Notes under the pieces: generated by a model | Database searches by the model: none | What the model saw: the letters and a program-made list of their open reading frames with translations, nothing else | What the model was told of the DNA's origin: nothing | Shown here: piece after piece, positions 26,135 to 35,416 of the stretch | Layout of the letters: each line of letters opens with the position of its first letter | How positions within the stretch are numbered: the stretch's first letter is position 1 | Translations under genes and position numbers: made by a program | Assembly: GCA_964609385.1 (NCBI GenBank) | Contig: CAZSSM010000031.1 | Location: forward strand, 1-64,000 | Reading direction: 5' to 3' | Origin: CAZSSM01 sp964609385 | GTDB taxonomy: Bacteria; Planctomycetota; Planctomycetia; Isosphaerales; Isosphaeraceae | DNA length: 64,000 bases

Positions 26135-28463
26135 CAGGGATCTCCTGGACTTGCTGACCGCCGTGTCGATCACCGGCCTGTTTCATGGTGCCTTGGCCTG
26201 GGGAGCCTGGCAATTGGCCCGACGGGTCCGGCCCGACGCCGACGCCTGGACGGTCGGCTTGGCCGCGCTGACGCTAGCCTGGACGTTCGTGACCGTCGGC
26301 CTGCAAGGCCTGGGCAGCCTCGGCCTGATCGGTCGGGGACCCTTGGCCGTCGCCGTCGGGCTCTGGGTCGCGATCGGCCTGGCGTGTCGATTCCTTCCCG
26401 TACGAGGAGATACATCCGGATCTGGAGAAACGAGTCGGTCCAAGCCGGACGATCCCATCGACTGGTCATCGAGGATCGCGTGGGCATTGACGGCCTGGGT
26501 GGGCCTGAGTTTGACCGCCGAGCGGCTGATCTTCTGGGTCCTGGTCAGCAGCGACGGGCCAATCTATCACCTCCCGTTCAGCCTCCGTTGGTGGCAGGAC
26601 GGTCGATTAAGTTACGTGCCGGCGCCCTTCGGCGAGACGGCGGCGACCTACTTCCCGGCCAACGGCAACCTCTGGTTCACCTGGCTGATCACCTGCTGGG
26701 ACGGCGACCGGCTAGCCCGGATCGGCCAGATGCCGTTCTGGGTCGTGACCGGCCTGGCAATTTACGCCTCGGCGCGTCGGCTCCAGGTCGGCCGGAGCGC
26801 CTCGATCCTAGCCAGTTGCCTGTTCCTGACGATGACTCCGTTGCTCGCCTTCTCGGTGCAGCCCAACGTCGACACGATCTTCGTGGCCGGCTACGCCCTG
26901 GGGATTTTCTTCTTGATCCGTGGTTTCCAAGTCGACGGGAAGGTGGCCGACCTGAACCTGGCGGGCCTCGGACTCGGACTCGCCCTGGGGACCAAGGCGC
27001 CGGCCCTGATCTTCGTCGGCGCGACGATGCTCGGCGTCGGGGCTTTGTTGCTGACCGGAAGGCGTCGATTCGGGAACGGAGGAACTTGGATCCGGCTGGC
27101 GGCCCTGGGAGTCGGGACGCTCATGCCATCGGGGTTCTGGTGGGTCCGCAACGCTTGGGAGACCGGCAACCCGCTCTATCCGTTGCACTTGGAGGTCTTC
27201 GGGCAGGTCCTCCTGAGCGGCTGGTACGACCGCGAGGCGATGGCCTTCAGCAAATATTACCTGCCAATTACCGATGTCGGATCGGCGATCGATATCGTGC
27301 TCTCGGTCGTCGACGCTCGATTGATGCCGCTCTGGATCGTCGGCTTGATCGGGGTGGCCTGGAGCGCGTTGCGAACGGGCAGTGGTGGTACGGAGTCCGA
27401 TCGGGCTCGAACGCGCGGCCTGGCGATCCTCGGCGGTTGGGCGTTTGTGCAACTGGTCCTCTACTGGCTGGCGATCCCGTACCGGACCCAGCAACGGTTT
27501 CTGTTTCACGCCTTGGTGCTGGGGGCGCTGCCCGTGGCCGCCCTGCTGGATCGCGCCGGCTGGCTCCGATGGACGTCGACGGTCTTATTGGCGATCCACC
27601 TCGTGACATGGCACGGCTGGCCGTTGGCTGCTCGGGGGGTCAGCGAGCCGATCCCTTGGGACTTCTCCCGATTCGTACCAAGCAACACGCCGGCGGTCTT
27701 CCCGGTCATCGACCTCGTCCAATCCCACCTTGAGAATGGGCAGACCGCGCGACTGCTCGCCCTGGTCGTCTCCGGCGTGTCGGCGACCGCAGGCGCGTTG
27801 TTGATTGGTCGAGGCCGGGGGCAAAGCGGGGGCGCGGGGTCAGACCGAGATCGAACGTCCTGGATCGCTGTGGTCGGTTGGAGCCTCGGGGTCGTCTCGT
27901 CGTTGGGGGGCACGAGCCTGCTCTATTGGCCATGGTCCTGGGAGATCGACCGGCGAGTCCTGCATTACGACCCTGGTTTCGACCAGGACTACCACGGGGT
28001 CTGGCTCCAGTTGGAGCGGGCCACGGCCCAGGATCCGGACGGGTCGACGATCGCCTATGCCGGAACCAACCTGCCGTATTTCCTGATGGGCTCGGACGGA
28101 CGGAACCGAGTCCGATACGTGAACATCGACGTCCATGGAGACTGGTTAATGCACGATTATCATGCTGAAGCCAAGGCCAACGACGGACCGTCGACCTGGC
28201 CGACGCCACGACCGGGCTGGGACCGGGCTGCGCCGGACCTCGAGGCTTGGTTGGCCAACCTCCGACGGCTTGATGTCGACTGGCTGGTCGTCGCGCGGAC
28301 CGACCCGACCGAGGGTCGGCACCTGCCTTACGACCAAAGCGGTTACCCGATCGAGTTAGCCTGGGTCCTCGCCAGGCCCGAGATCTTCCAGGCCGTCGAG
28401 CCGGACCAACGACCCGGGGCCGTTGTCCGACTCTTCCGCGTCCGCTTCGACCGGGCGCCATGA
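26127..28463 (+). CDS. Polytopic glycosyltransferase-like membrane protein
   Basis: About 778 aa with roughly a dozen transmembrane segments, beginning at residue 5. The first extracytoplasmic loop contains LVSSDGPIYHLPFSLRWWQDGRL followed by YFPANGNLWFTWLI, which resembles the acidic active-site loop of GT-C lipid-phosphosugar-dependent glycosyltransferases (PMT/ArnT/RgtA-like). The C-terminal 170 residues form a soluble domain (VRYVNIDVHGDWLMHDYH, LRRLDVDWLVVARTDPTEG). The donor would be polyprenyl-linked and the acceptor is unknown. The start is placed at ATG 26127; the longer frame upstream overlaps the ROK gene antisense. No glycan operon is adjacent. Family placement is by pattern only. 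Confidence 0.7.
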   Translation: MDIRDLLDLLTAVSITGLFHGALAWGAWQLARRVRPDADAWTVGLAALTLAWTFVTVGLQGLGSLGLIGRGPLAVAVGLWVAIGLACRFLPVRGDTSGSGETSRSKPDDPIDWSSRIAWALTAWVGLSLTAERLIFWVLVSSDGPIYHLPFSLRWWQDGRLSYVPAPFGETAATYFPANGNLWFTWLITCWDGDRLARIGQMPFWVVTGLAIYASARRLQVGRSASILASCLFLTMTPLLAFSVQPNVDTIFVAGYALGIFFLIRGFQVDGKVADLNLAGLGLGLALGTKAPALIFVGATMLGVGALLLTGRRRFGNGGTWIRLAALGVGTLMPSGFWWVRNAWETGNPLYPLHLEVFGQVLLSGWYDREAMAFSKYYLPITDVGSAIDIVLSVVDARLMPLWIVGLIGVAWSALRTGSGGTESDRARTRGLAILGGWAFVQLVLYWLAIPYRTQQRFLFHALVLGALPVAALLDRAGWLRWTSTVLLAIHLVTWHGWPLAARGVSEPIPWDFSRFVPSNTPAVFPVIDLVQSHLENGQTARLLALVVSGVSATAGALLIGRGRGQSGGAGSDRDRTSWIAVVGWSLGVVSSLGGTSLLYWPWSWEIDRRVLHYDPGFDQDYHGVWLQLERATAQDPDGSTIAYAGTNLPYFLMGSDGRNRVRYVNIDVHGDWLMHDYHAEAKANDGPSTWPTPRPGWDRAAPDLEAWLANLRRLDVDWLVVARTDPTEGRHLPYDQSGYPIELAWVLARPEIFQAVEPDQRPGAVVRLFRVRFDRAP

Positions 28464-28626
28464 CCGACTAGTCGAACCGAATCACGATCTCAGACCCAAA
28501 TCGACTTATTGATCGATAGGACGCACTGCAATTTAAAACAAGTGAAATATTTAATTTTTTATATTAGCATTATGATTAATTTTTAAATCCAACTGGACAA
28601 AATATGTACCTTGCTTAACTAAGGAG

Positions 28627-28649
28627 GGGCTCTTTCGAAACAGGAGCCC
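28627..28649. terminator. Hairpin after the interrupted secreted-protein gene
   Basis: GGGCTC and GAGCCC arms around an 11-base loop, about 30 bases beyond the stop of the minus-strand gene at 28680, next to an AT-rich spacer (28520-28620). Lacks a T-run in the minus direction. Confidence 0.45.
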
Positions 28650-28679
28650 TGTTCGTCGCGTCGTCGGGCTTGAGGCGAG

Positions 28680-29186
28680 TCAGCGTTGGGTCCGGGCGAT
28701 GGTTCGGATGACTCGAGCGACGTCCGAACGGAGACGGCGGCTTCCTGAGAAGGTGTTCTGGACGGCTTTCTCGACACGGGCGACCGCCTCTCGCTCGACC
28801 TGCGGGAACCACTGCTCGATCGCCCCGGTGATGGTGTCTCCGAGCAATCTAGGGCCGGTCTCGCCGAGGCGGCCGACCTGATCGACGGTAACATCCGAGT
28901 ACTTGAAGTCAGCTCTCATCACATCCCATCCGAGCCGAGATCCGTTATCGTGAATGTAGGCGCGCATATGCATGTATAGGTGGGCGCGAGCCCGGCCCTC
29001 CGCATCGAGTCCCCAGAGTTGAACACCCATCTTGTACTGCCGGCCCTCAGCGGCAGCACGGAAGTATCCTCGGACGTAGACCTTAAAGCGAATCTCTAGT
29101 CTGCCGGGGGCTTCCTCGATCTCATAGATACGCACGTCAAACTCGTCACGAGCGTTTTCCAATCGAGCCCAACCACGAGACCACAT
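28680..29186 (-). CDS. C-terminal part of a secreted protein, separated from its N-terminus by an in-frame TGA
   Basis: 168 codons from an internal ATG; the same frame is open upstream to the TGA at 29283-29285 with 32 further sense codons (GHQARVWTGETKLVTQGI and onward). Together with the 62-codon piece upstream, which has the signal peptide, it makes one 263-codon gene. The segment is a plausible globular domain: FDVRIYEIEEAPGRLEIRFK, VQLWGLDAEGRARAHLYMHM and a C-terminal helix ending VIRTIARTQR. It resembles no family I know. No ribosome site supports a separate start at 29186, so this part is made only by readthrough or not at all. Status (pseudogene or recoded gene) is open. Confidence 0.5.
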   Translation of the reverse strand: MWSRGWARLENARDEFDVRIYEIEEAPGRLEIRFKVYVRGYFRAAAEGRQYKMGVQLWGLDAEGRARAHLYMHMRAYIHDNGSRLGWDVMRADFKYSDVTVDQVGRLGETGPRLLGDTITGAIEQWFPQVEREAVARVEKAVQNTFSGSRRLRSDVARVIRTIARTQR

Positions 29187-29282
29187 GCCGTCGTTTCGCT
29201 TCCGATAGATCTTCTCGAGGCGGGAACGGATTCCTTGGGTGACGAGCTTCGTCTCCCCCGTCCAAACCCGAGCTTGGTGCCC

Positions 29283-29471
29283 TCACCCGTTGCTGAAGTT
29301 GGCGGTGAGTCCCCCCAATTCTCGGGATAAGTTTGCCCTGAGGGCGCCCGAAATCGCCCCTTCCAGCTCTTGCTTGGGCGATTGCGCCTCAGTCGTCCCA
29401 GAGATGGTCACGAGGATGATGACAAGTCCAACCATCCCTCGAAAAGACCTGCCACTTGTCGATCCATTCAT
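29283..29471 (-). CDS. N-terminal signal-peptide part of the interrupted secreted protein
   Basis: ATG 29471 with GAGG 9 bases upstream opens a frame encoding a good Sec signal peptide (MVGLVIILVTISGTTEAQ, cleavage after AQ or EA) and about 30 mature residues (LEGAISGALRANLSRELGG). It then meets TGA at codon 63. The frame continues open for 201 codons beyond this stop. A 62-residue product alone would be a tiny exported peptide; the sharp change at a single stop suggests a recent TGG-to-TGA change (the residues around it, SNG-stop-GHQ, tolerate Trp) or programmed readthrough. Confidence 0.5.
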   Translation of the reverse strand: MNGSTSGRSFRGMVGLVIILVTISGTTEAQSPKQELEGAISGALRANLSRELGGLTANFSNG

Positions 29472-30270
29472 GGTTACGATCCTCAGAGTTGTCGAAGATT
29501 CAGGGCGGAACGGCCCGCCCTCCATCTCAAAACCCACAAACGTTTCTCGACCCCGCCACTCATTCGCGGATGTGTCCGCCCTCAACCGGACGTTTTTTTC
29601 CGAGTCGGTATCGTTTCTTTGAGCAGGTCGTCCTCGATGGAGCGGAGATACCCCTCAGGGTGGCGGTAACTCCAGGTCCACTCCTTGGCTCGATACTCCA
29701 GCAGCGCACGCACCCAGCGCCACGTCAGAGGCTAGCTCCACGTCAATCGGGCCCGACGCTCGACCGCATACTGGCGGAGTTGCTGGCGGGCACCGCGGCT
29801 GGAGTTGGTGTTGGGCAACTCGGACTACCGCAACCACGCGTTGTCGGCGTGTTTGGAGTCAAGCAGGGCACAGGGTCCGTCGGAAGGAATGTGCGATAGT
29901 CCGTCCGACCAAGTTGACCCACGACCTGATGAGGGCCTCGGCCGAGCAGTCATGCCAGGGTTAATAAATTATGATCGATATCTAAGATGTGTCGGCACCA
30001 GAAAGACCTTGTGAGGATGACGCGGCCTGTAGCCAGGTCGCGTTGTGAGCTGTTAAGTTGGGGTCTGGGACCGTGGGAGGGACGAGCGGAAGACGCGGTC
30101 CTGGCGGCGATGCGGCCTCGGACTATCGATTCCATACAAAACAAATGATCGATCGTCCCGAGTGCCCCCTCGATCCTGGCCGAATCGTCCCTTAAGGTAG
30201 TGGTGCCGTCGGGACGACGGCGAGTGGATGGACCACGGAACATTTCGGTAGGATGAAGGTGACGACCGAT
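29472..30270. other. Intergenic region, possible decayed element
   Basis: 800 bases with no intact gene. One frame at about 29805-29880 reads LELVLGNSDYRNHALSAC, which faintly recalls the DDE region of IS5/IS4-like transposases, but the similarity is too short to call an IS. The stretch 29960-30000 is AT-richer. The promoter of the DUF4914-like gene should lie in the last 200 bases. Confidence 0.35.
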
Positions 30271-32157
30271 ATGGCGACAGCACAAACAGCGCACTTACCT
30301 GAGGGGGCCGCGGAGGTCCTCGCAGCGGCCCGCTCGGTGACCTACGCCGGCCGGGTCGAGGACCTGGTGGAATTGGCCGTGGCCAACGCCGATGAGCGAG
30401 GCTACCACGAGGTGTCCTACGAAGTGCCCGGTCGCGGCCGGGTTGTGGAGGCCCGCGCCTGCCGGGTCCGCAACGGGATCGCGGCCAACTACCTCGAGCC
30501 CTACATGCGGCGCCGCGACCCAGACTGCATGGTGATCGCCGACGACCGACCGACCAACAAGCCGACGTATCAAAATCGCTTCGGCGTCCCCTTTGAGCCG
30601 GTTCGGGAAGAGACCTTCGCCTGGTTGAAAGACCAAGACCTGGCCTGCTTCTTCTTCGACGCGGGGATCCGAGACCGGGGCGTTCCGGCCATGGCGATCT
30701 GCCCGGCCAACGCGGGCTTCTTCGCGCTGGGGCTGGCTCTGCTGCAAGGCATCCTGCCGCTGGAAGAGATCGACGAGTCCTTCCGCCCGGGGGCCGTGAT
30801 CTACATCGCCCCGCCGTTCCGACACACCCACTTCGACTGCAAGCAGGTCGTGGTGCACCGGCGCGGCGACGTCCACGAACTCTTCAGCTACAACCTCTAC
30901 CCCGGCCCCTCGGCCAAGAAGGGGATCTACGGCGTCCTGATCAACTACGGCGAGTCCCAGGGGTGGATCACCGCACACTGCTCGACCGTTCAAGTGGTCA
31001 CGCCGTATGATAACGTCTGCACAATCATGCACGAAGGGGCCTCGGGCGGCGGCAAGAGCGAGATGCTCGAGCAGATGCACCGCCAGGCCGACGGCCGGCT
31101 CCGGTTGGGCACCAACACCGTCAACGGCGAGGTCCGCTCGCTGGCCATCCCGATGGGCTGCGCCCTGCACCCAGTCACCGACGACATGGCGATCTGCCAC
31201 CCCGAGGATCAGCTCGCCGAGACGTCGCGGTTCCGCAAGCTCCGGCTGGTCGACGCCGAAGACGCCTGGTTCGTCCGTGTCAACCATATCACCCACTACG
31301 GCACCGACCCGGCGCTGGAGCGGATGACCATCGAGCCGGACCACCCGCTGCTCTTCCTCAACATCGACGCGGTGCCGAGCAGCTCGGCCTTGATCTGGCA
31401 GCACATTGAGGATGAGCCGGGCAAGCCGTGCCCCAATCCCCGGGTCGTGGTCTCGCGGAAGATTGTACCGGGCGTCGTCGATGGGGCCGTTACCGTCGAC
31501 ATCCGCAGCTTTGGTGTCCGAACCCCTCCCTGCACCCGGGAGCGCCCGACCTACGGGATCCTCGGGCTGTTCCACATCCTGCCGCCGTCGCTGGCCTGGC
31601 TCTGGCGTTTGGCCGCCCCTCGTGGCCACGCCAACCCCTCGATCACCGACACTGCCGGGATGACTTCCGAGGGGATCGGTTCCTACTGGCCGTTCGCGAC
31701 CGGGCGGAAGGTCGACCAGGCCAACCTGATCCTCAAGCAGGTCCTGGACACCCCGGACACGCAGTTCATCCTCGTGCCCAATCAGCACATCGGATGCTGG
31801 CAGGTCGGCTTCGCTCCCCAGTGGATCACCCGCGAGTACCTGGCCCGCCGCGCCGGTGCCCCGTTCCGGCCGGAGTCGCTGGTGCCGGCCCGCTGCTCGC
31901 TGCTCGGATGGACGCCCAACACCGTCCAGGTCGAGGGCCAGCTTATCGGCCACTGGTTCCTTCAGGTCGACCATCAGCCCGAGGTCGGCCCCGAGGGCTA
32001 CGACGGTGGCGCAGCGATGCTGGCCAAGTTCTTCCACGAGCAAATTCGTGGATTCCTCCACGAGGACCTCGACCCCCTGGGACGCCGGACCATCGAGTGC
32101 TGCCTGGAGGGCGGTAGCCTGCAGGATTACATCGACCTGTTCCCGGTACGTGACTGA
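30271..32157 (+). CDS. DUF4914-like protein with PEPCK-type P-loop
   Basis: About 628 aa, soluble. The centre has a phosphate-binding loop MHEGASGGGKSEMLEQM (about residue 255) of the PEP-carboxykinase/HPr-kinase kind, then IPMGCALHPVTDDMAICH and VDAEDAWFVRVNHITHYG. The N-terminal half includes NRFGVPFEPVREETFAWLKD and HTHFDCKQVVVHRRGDVHELF. The overall order fits, from memory, the DUF4914 family of uncharacterised PEPCK-like proteins. Biochemistry is unknown; nucleotide-dependent phosphotransfer or carboxylation is inference. ATG 30271 has AAGGTG 9 bases upstream; ATG 30253 would add six residues. Cysteines and histidines are frequent for this genome. It stands alone with its own promoter region. 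Confidence 0.75.
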   Translation: MATAQTAHLPEGAAEVLAAARSVTYAGRVEDLVELAVANADERGYHEVSYEVPGRGRVVEARACRVRNGIAANYLEPYMRRRDPDCMVIADDRPTNKPTYQNRFGVPFEPVREETFAWLKDQDLACFFFDAGIRDRGVPAMAICPANAGFFALGLALLQGILPLEEIDESFRPGAVIYIAPPFRHTHFDCKQVVVHRRGDVHELFSYNLYPGPSAKKGIYGVLINYGESQGWITAHCSTVQVVTPYDNVCTIMHEGASGGGKSEMLEQMHRQADGRLRLGTNTVNGEVRSLAIPMGCALHPVTDDMAICHPEDQLAETSRFRKLRLVDAEDAWFVRVNHITHYGTDPALERMTIEPDHPLLFLNIDAVPSSSALIWQHIEDEPGKPCPNPRVVVSRKIVPGVVDGAVTVDIRSFGVRTPPCTRERPTYGILGLFHILPPSLAWLWRLAAPRGHANPSITDTAGMTSEGIGSYWPFATGRKVDQANLILKQVLDTPDTQFILVPNQHIGCWQVGFAPQWITREYLARRAGAPFRPESLVPARCSLLGWTPNTVQVEGQLIGHWFLQVDHQPEVGPEGYDGGAAMLAKFFHEQIRGFLHEDLDPLGRRTIECCLEGGSLQDYIDLFPVRD

Positions 32158-32484
32158 TCCGATCCATCCGATCGGATGTTTGAGTCCCCTTCAGTCTTCC
32201 GGCGGCACGAGGTCGTGCCGCCGAGACCACCGAGCGCATGGTCAAGTCGCTCAAACCTTGATGTGAGTCGGGCCGGACGGACGTCCTTGGTCCTCGTCCA
32301 GGTCGATCGCCGACACCCTCGGCCAGTACGTCAGCATCGTATGGCAAAGGGAGCGCCCCCTACCGAGCCCGCTCCCGGGCGAGGTCCGAGGAGCGTCTCC
32401 CTGCAAACCCAGCGGTTGGGGATCCTCTGGGCGGTTGCGTTCGCATTTTTGCGCAATCCTGCCTGGAACTGAATTATGGTATGA

Positions 32485-32508
32485 GGCCCTCGTTTGAGGG
32501 ATTTTTTG
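32485..32508 (+). terminator. Intrinsic-type terminator after the DUF4914-like gene
   Basis: CCCTC-GTTT-GAGGG stem-loop directly followed by ATTTTTTG. It is the only hairpin with a proper T-run noted in the window. It lies 330 bases after the stop at 32157 and before the next plus-strand gene. Confidence 0.5.
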
Positions 32509-32640
32509 AATAAACGCCACGGATCCTCGGCCGGCGTGCCACTGATAACTCGGGAGGGCCGGCTGGACCCAATGGGTTGCCCGCGCCGGGCCCGAGAATA
32601 CGTATCGACGGTTGGTGATGGGATTCGGGAGGCGAATCGG

Positions 32641-34614
32641 ATGCGGTTGACATTGCGGACCCTGCTGGCCTGGCTGGACGACACCTTGCCGCCGGCCAAC
32701 GTCCGGCAGATCGGCAAGCAGGTGGCCGAGAGCGAGAACGCCAAGCAGATCATCGAGCGGATCCGTCGGGTGACCCGTCAGCGCCGCCTGACGATCCCCG
32801 GCGAGGGCCAGTCGCAGGCGGTCGACCCGAACCTGGTGGCCGACTATCTCGACGACGTGCTCGATCCGGAGCAGACCGCCGAGTTCGAGAAGGCCTGTCT
32901 CCGCTCCGACGTGCAACTGGCCGAGGTGGCCAGCGCGCACCAGATCCTCAGCCTGGTCGGCCAGAAGGCAAAGGTCCCGCTGCCGGCGCGTCAGCGGATG
33001 TATGCCCTCGTCCAAGACCCGACCGGAGCATCCCACCGCGGCGGAACCCGCCACGAGGACGGGAGCAGCAAGCCCTCGGACGATCCCCAAACGCCCCAGG
33101 TGGGTCGGTTCCTCCTGCAGGCCGCGCCGGTGGCCCTGGTGGTCTTGCTGATCATCGGGTTCGGCTGGGCCGCCATCCAACTGGTCGACGAAGACGCCCC
33201 TGAGGCCCTCGCCAATGTCGAGTCCTCCGCGACGGCTGAGGACGACAATGGGGGCGACGCAAACGACGTCCCGGCTGAGCCCGGGGCAGGCGAGACCGTC
33301 GATGATGAGGAGAACGCCACGGCCCCGGCAGGCGACCAAGCGCTCGAGACCGAATCGTCCACCGAGGACGCCAACGCCGACTCGAATGGATCGGACGGCG
33401 AATCCGAAGCCGACTCCGGCGAGGAGGTCGAGACAACGAACCCCGATCCGCCCGGCCCGATCGACTCGACATCGAGACCGCGCGTCACCGCCCTCTTCGA
33501 AGAGGGCCAGGTCCGGGCCACCGACGGCCTCCTGTTCCGCCAAACCGACCAGGATGGCTTAACCGGCTGGGAAGCGCTTGATTCCGACGCGACGATCGGG
33601 TTCGGCGACCGCCTGGTCAGCCTGAACGCCTCGCGCGACACGATCCAACTGGGGAACTTGCAAGTCCTCCTGATCGACGAGGTCGACCTCCGGCTGACCG
33701 ACCAATCGACGCCCGACCGACTCGTACTCGCCCTGCGTTCGGGACGGATCCGCCTCTCCTCGGACGTCGACGACCTGACCATCGATCTCGACCTCGGCCC
33801 CACACGATTGCCGATGACCCTCGCACAGGGCCAAGTGGTCGGCCTCGAGATCGACCTGAGTTGGATTCCGGGGCGGATCGGGACCGATCGGCCGACCCTC
33901 GTCGTCTCGGTGCCGACCGGCTCGGTTTCACTGGGCGGCGACTCGCCGACAACCCTGGAGGGCGAGACGGTCGGCCTGGTGGCCGCCAACGGTCGGGTCA
34001 TCCCGGCGCTCGATCCAACACTGCCCGACTGGATGGTCGATCCGGACCGCTCGGTCTTCGAGCAAGCCTTGGCCGACGGGTTCCGCGACTACTTCGGGTC
34101 GGACCGACCCCTGACGCTGCAATTGGCCCTGGCCGAGGAGGACGAGAATCCCGACGTGGCCCGCTTGGCCGTCGCCTCGCTGGCCGCCCTGGACTATCAG
34201 AACCTGATCCTGCCGGTCCTGGAGCGGACCGATCGGCCGGAGATCCGTGAGGCGATCATCGCCGCGCTCCGTCGACAGATCGCCCGGGGTCCCGAAGGCG
34301 TCCGGGAACTCGGAGAACTGCTCGCCGGACAGGACCGAGGCGACGCCTGGCAGCAGGCGATACTGACCCTCCTAATCGGCTTCGACGCCGAGCAGGAGGC
34401 CCAGCCGAAGACCTACGCCGACCTGATCGAACTGCTGATCGGTCCCGACTTCGACCTCCGCGTCCTGGCCATCGATAATCTGATGGAATTGACCAACTCC
34501 GACGCGCTGGGCTACGACGTCAACGATCCCAACCGCGGCTACCGCGCCTGGCGCGAGGCGCTGGAACAGGGCGATATTCCCATCACAGACGACCAGAACG
34601 CGCGCCAGAGGTGA
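32641..34614 (+). CDS. Single-pass membrane protein with anti-sigma-like N-terminus and HEAT-like C-terminus
   Basis: 657 aa. The N-terminal 125 residues are helical and conserved-looking (LRTLLAWLDDTLPPANVRQI, DPNLVADYLDDVLDPEQTAE, AHQILSLVGQKAKVP), built like the cytoplasmic part of anti-sigma factors but without zinc ligands. One transmembrane helix follows (about 159-181), then a very acidic Asp/Glu/Ala linker (184-290). After it come a beta-rich domain (VTALFEEGQVRATDGLLFR, FGDRLVSLNASRDTIQLG, SFECR-like periods absent) and HEAT-like helices (about 520-640: DVARLAVASLAAL, REAIIAALRRQIARG). I know this architecture as a planctomycete-type hypothetical. ATG 32641 has GGGAGG 8 bases upstream. 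Role in transmembrane signalling is inference. Confidence 0.7.
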   Translation: MRLTLRTLLAWLDDTLPPANVRQIGKQVAESENAKQIIERIRRVTRQRRLTIPGEGQSQAVDPNLVADYLDDVLDPEQTAEFEKACLRSDVQLAEVASAHQILSLVGQKAKVPLPARQRMYALVQDPTGASHRGGTRHEDGSSKPSDDPQTPQVGRFLLQAAPVALVVLLIIGFGWAAIQLVDEDAPEALANVESSATAEDDNGGDANDVPAEPGAGETVDDEENATAPAGDQALETESSTEDANADSNGSDGESEADSGEEVETTNPDPPGPIDSTSRPRVTALFEEGQVRATDGLLFRQTDQDGLTGWEALDSDATIGFGDRLVSLNASRDTIQLGNLQVLLIDEVDLRLTDQSTPDRLVLALRSGRIRLSSDVDDLTIDLDLGPTRLPMTLAQGQVVGLEIDLSWIPGRIGTDRPTLVVSVPTGSVSLGGDSPTTLEGETVGLVAANGRVIPALDPTLPDWMVDPDRSVFEQALADGFRDYFGSDRPLTLQLALAEEDENPDVARLAVASLAALDYQNLILPVLERTDRPEIREAIIAALRRQIARGPEGVRELGELLAGQDRGDAWQQAILTLLIGFDAEQEAQPKTYADLIELLIGPDFDLRVLAIDNLMELTNSDALGYDVNDPNRGYRAWREALEQGDIPITDDQNARQR

Positions 34615-34656
34615 TCGTACGATCATATCCCCAGCATTCGCTAAAGACTCGGGAAA

Positions 34657-34690
34657 TCAGGGCGTCACTCGCTCATGAGTGACACCCTGA
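34657..34690. terminator. 14-bp hairpin after the anti-sigma-like membrane protein gene
   Basis: Arms TCAGGG-C-GTCACTC and GAGTGAC-A-CCCTGA, one mismatch, six-base loop. It starts 43 bases after the stop at 34614. No T-run. Confidence 0.55.
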
Positions 34691-35416
34691 CACGGAAGAT
34701 CGACCTCAAGAGCGGTCGTTCAAACCAGATTGGAAGGGATGCCTCAATCAAGTCCGGACGTCAGATCGATCGCAATCTTCTCCAAGGCTCCCGGGGCCAA
34801 CCGGGACATGATCTGCTCAGCGTAACCTGGATCAAGCCCAAGTCCATATCGCCCGAGAACTTCTGATCTGAAACAGGGATACGAGAACCGGTCGCTCGGC
34901 GCACTCGATAGGGAGGCGGGAAACGATGCCGATTAGTGCACTTATATAACAATAAATGCTCCAATTATCTCATGACAAACACGAAGTGCGACCTGCTGTT
35001 ATCGGGCCCGGTCCTCGGCCGGGACCGTGTTTCCCCTGCCCGTTCCACGCACCGTATGGCATACCCGGGGAATCGATCCTGCTAGCTGAGAAGCTTCCGC
35101 CGTCACAAAGTGTTATCGAGTTGATGGTTACGAACGGAGCGTGGCATCGGCAAGGACCGGATTTCGTGAGGATTGGCGCCACTCCGTGTAAGGAATCCGG
35201 AGCCGGACGAATTTACTCCTAGGGATTGATCCACCCTGGCGAGGCCATCCGGACCGGCATCCGCCAAGCTCTCGAAGAATCGCCTGACCTCTCGAAAGAT
35301 CAACGATAATTCTCGGACATCTAACAAGTGACAGATGTCCTCCAGGTCGGACTCCTTACGACGGGCGTGAAGACGAGCTTCGTCTTCCACGCGTACCGAA
35401 CGCGGAGCGTATTCTC
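34691..35416. other. Intergenic region, no gene seen
   Basis: About 725 bases upstream of the ECF sigma gene. Short open frames (for example 34956-35222) have no ribosome site and no family resemblance. A CCCGG/CCGGG small stem near 35010-35030 is the only structure noted. Likely contains the promoter of the sigma/kinase operon near its end. Confidence 0.35.

Noticed and set aside
26384..27733. Plus-strand open frame of 449 codons in another frame
   Set aside because: Arg/Pro/Gly-rich shadow inside the polytopic glycosyltransferase-like gene.
29283..29330. Selenocysteine insertion at the in-frame TGA
   Set aside because: Only a 4-bp CCAA/TTGG stem follows, no redox-like Cys context, and a Trp reading fits better.
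29805..29880. Possible transposase remnant (LGNSDYRNHAL)
   Set aside because: Too short and without flanking repeats or further transposase motifs to call an insertion sequence.
30295..32061. Minus-strand open frame of 588 codons
   Set aside because: Antisense shadow of the DUF4914-like gene, whose plus translation has clear motifs and a ribosome site.
34956..35222. 88-codon frame before the ECF sigma gene
   Set aside because: No ribosome site, no family resemblance, and composition like non-coding neighbours.
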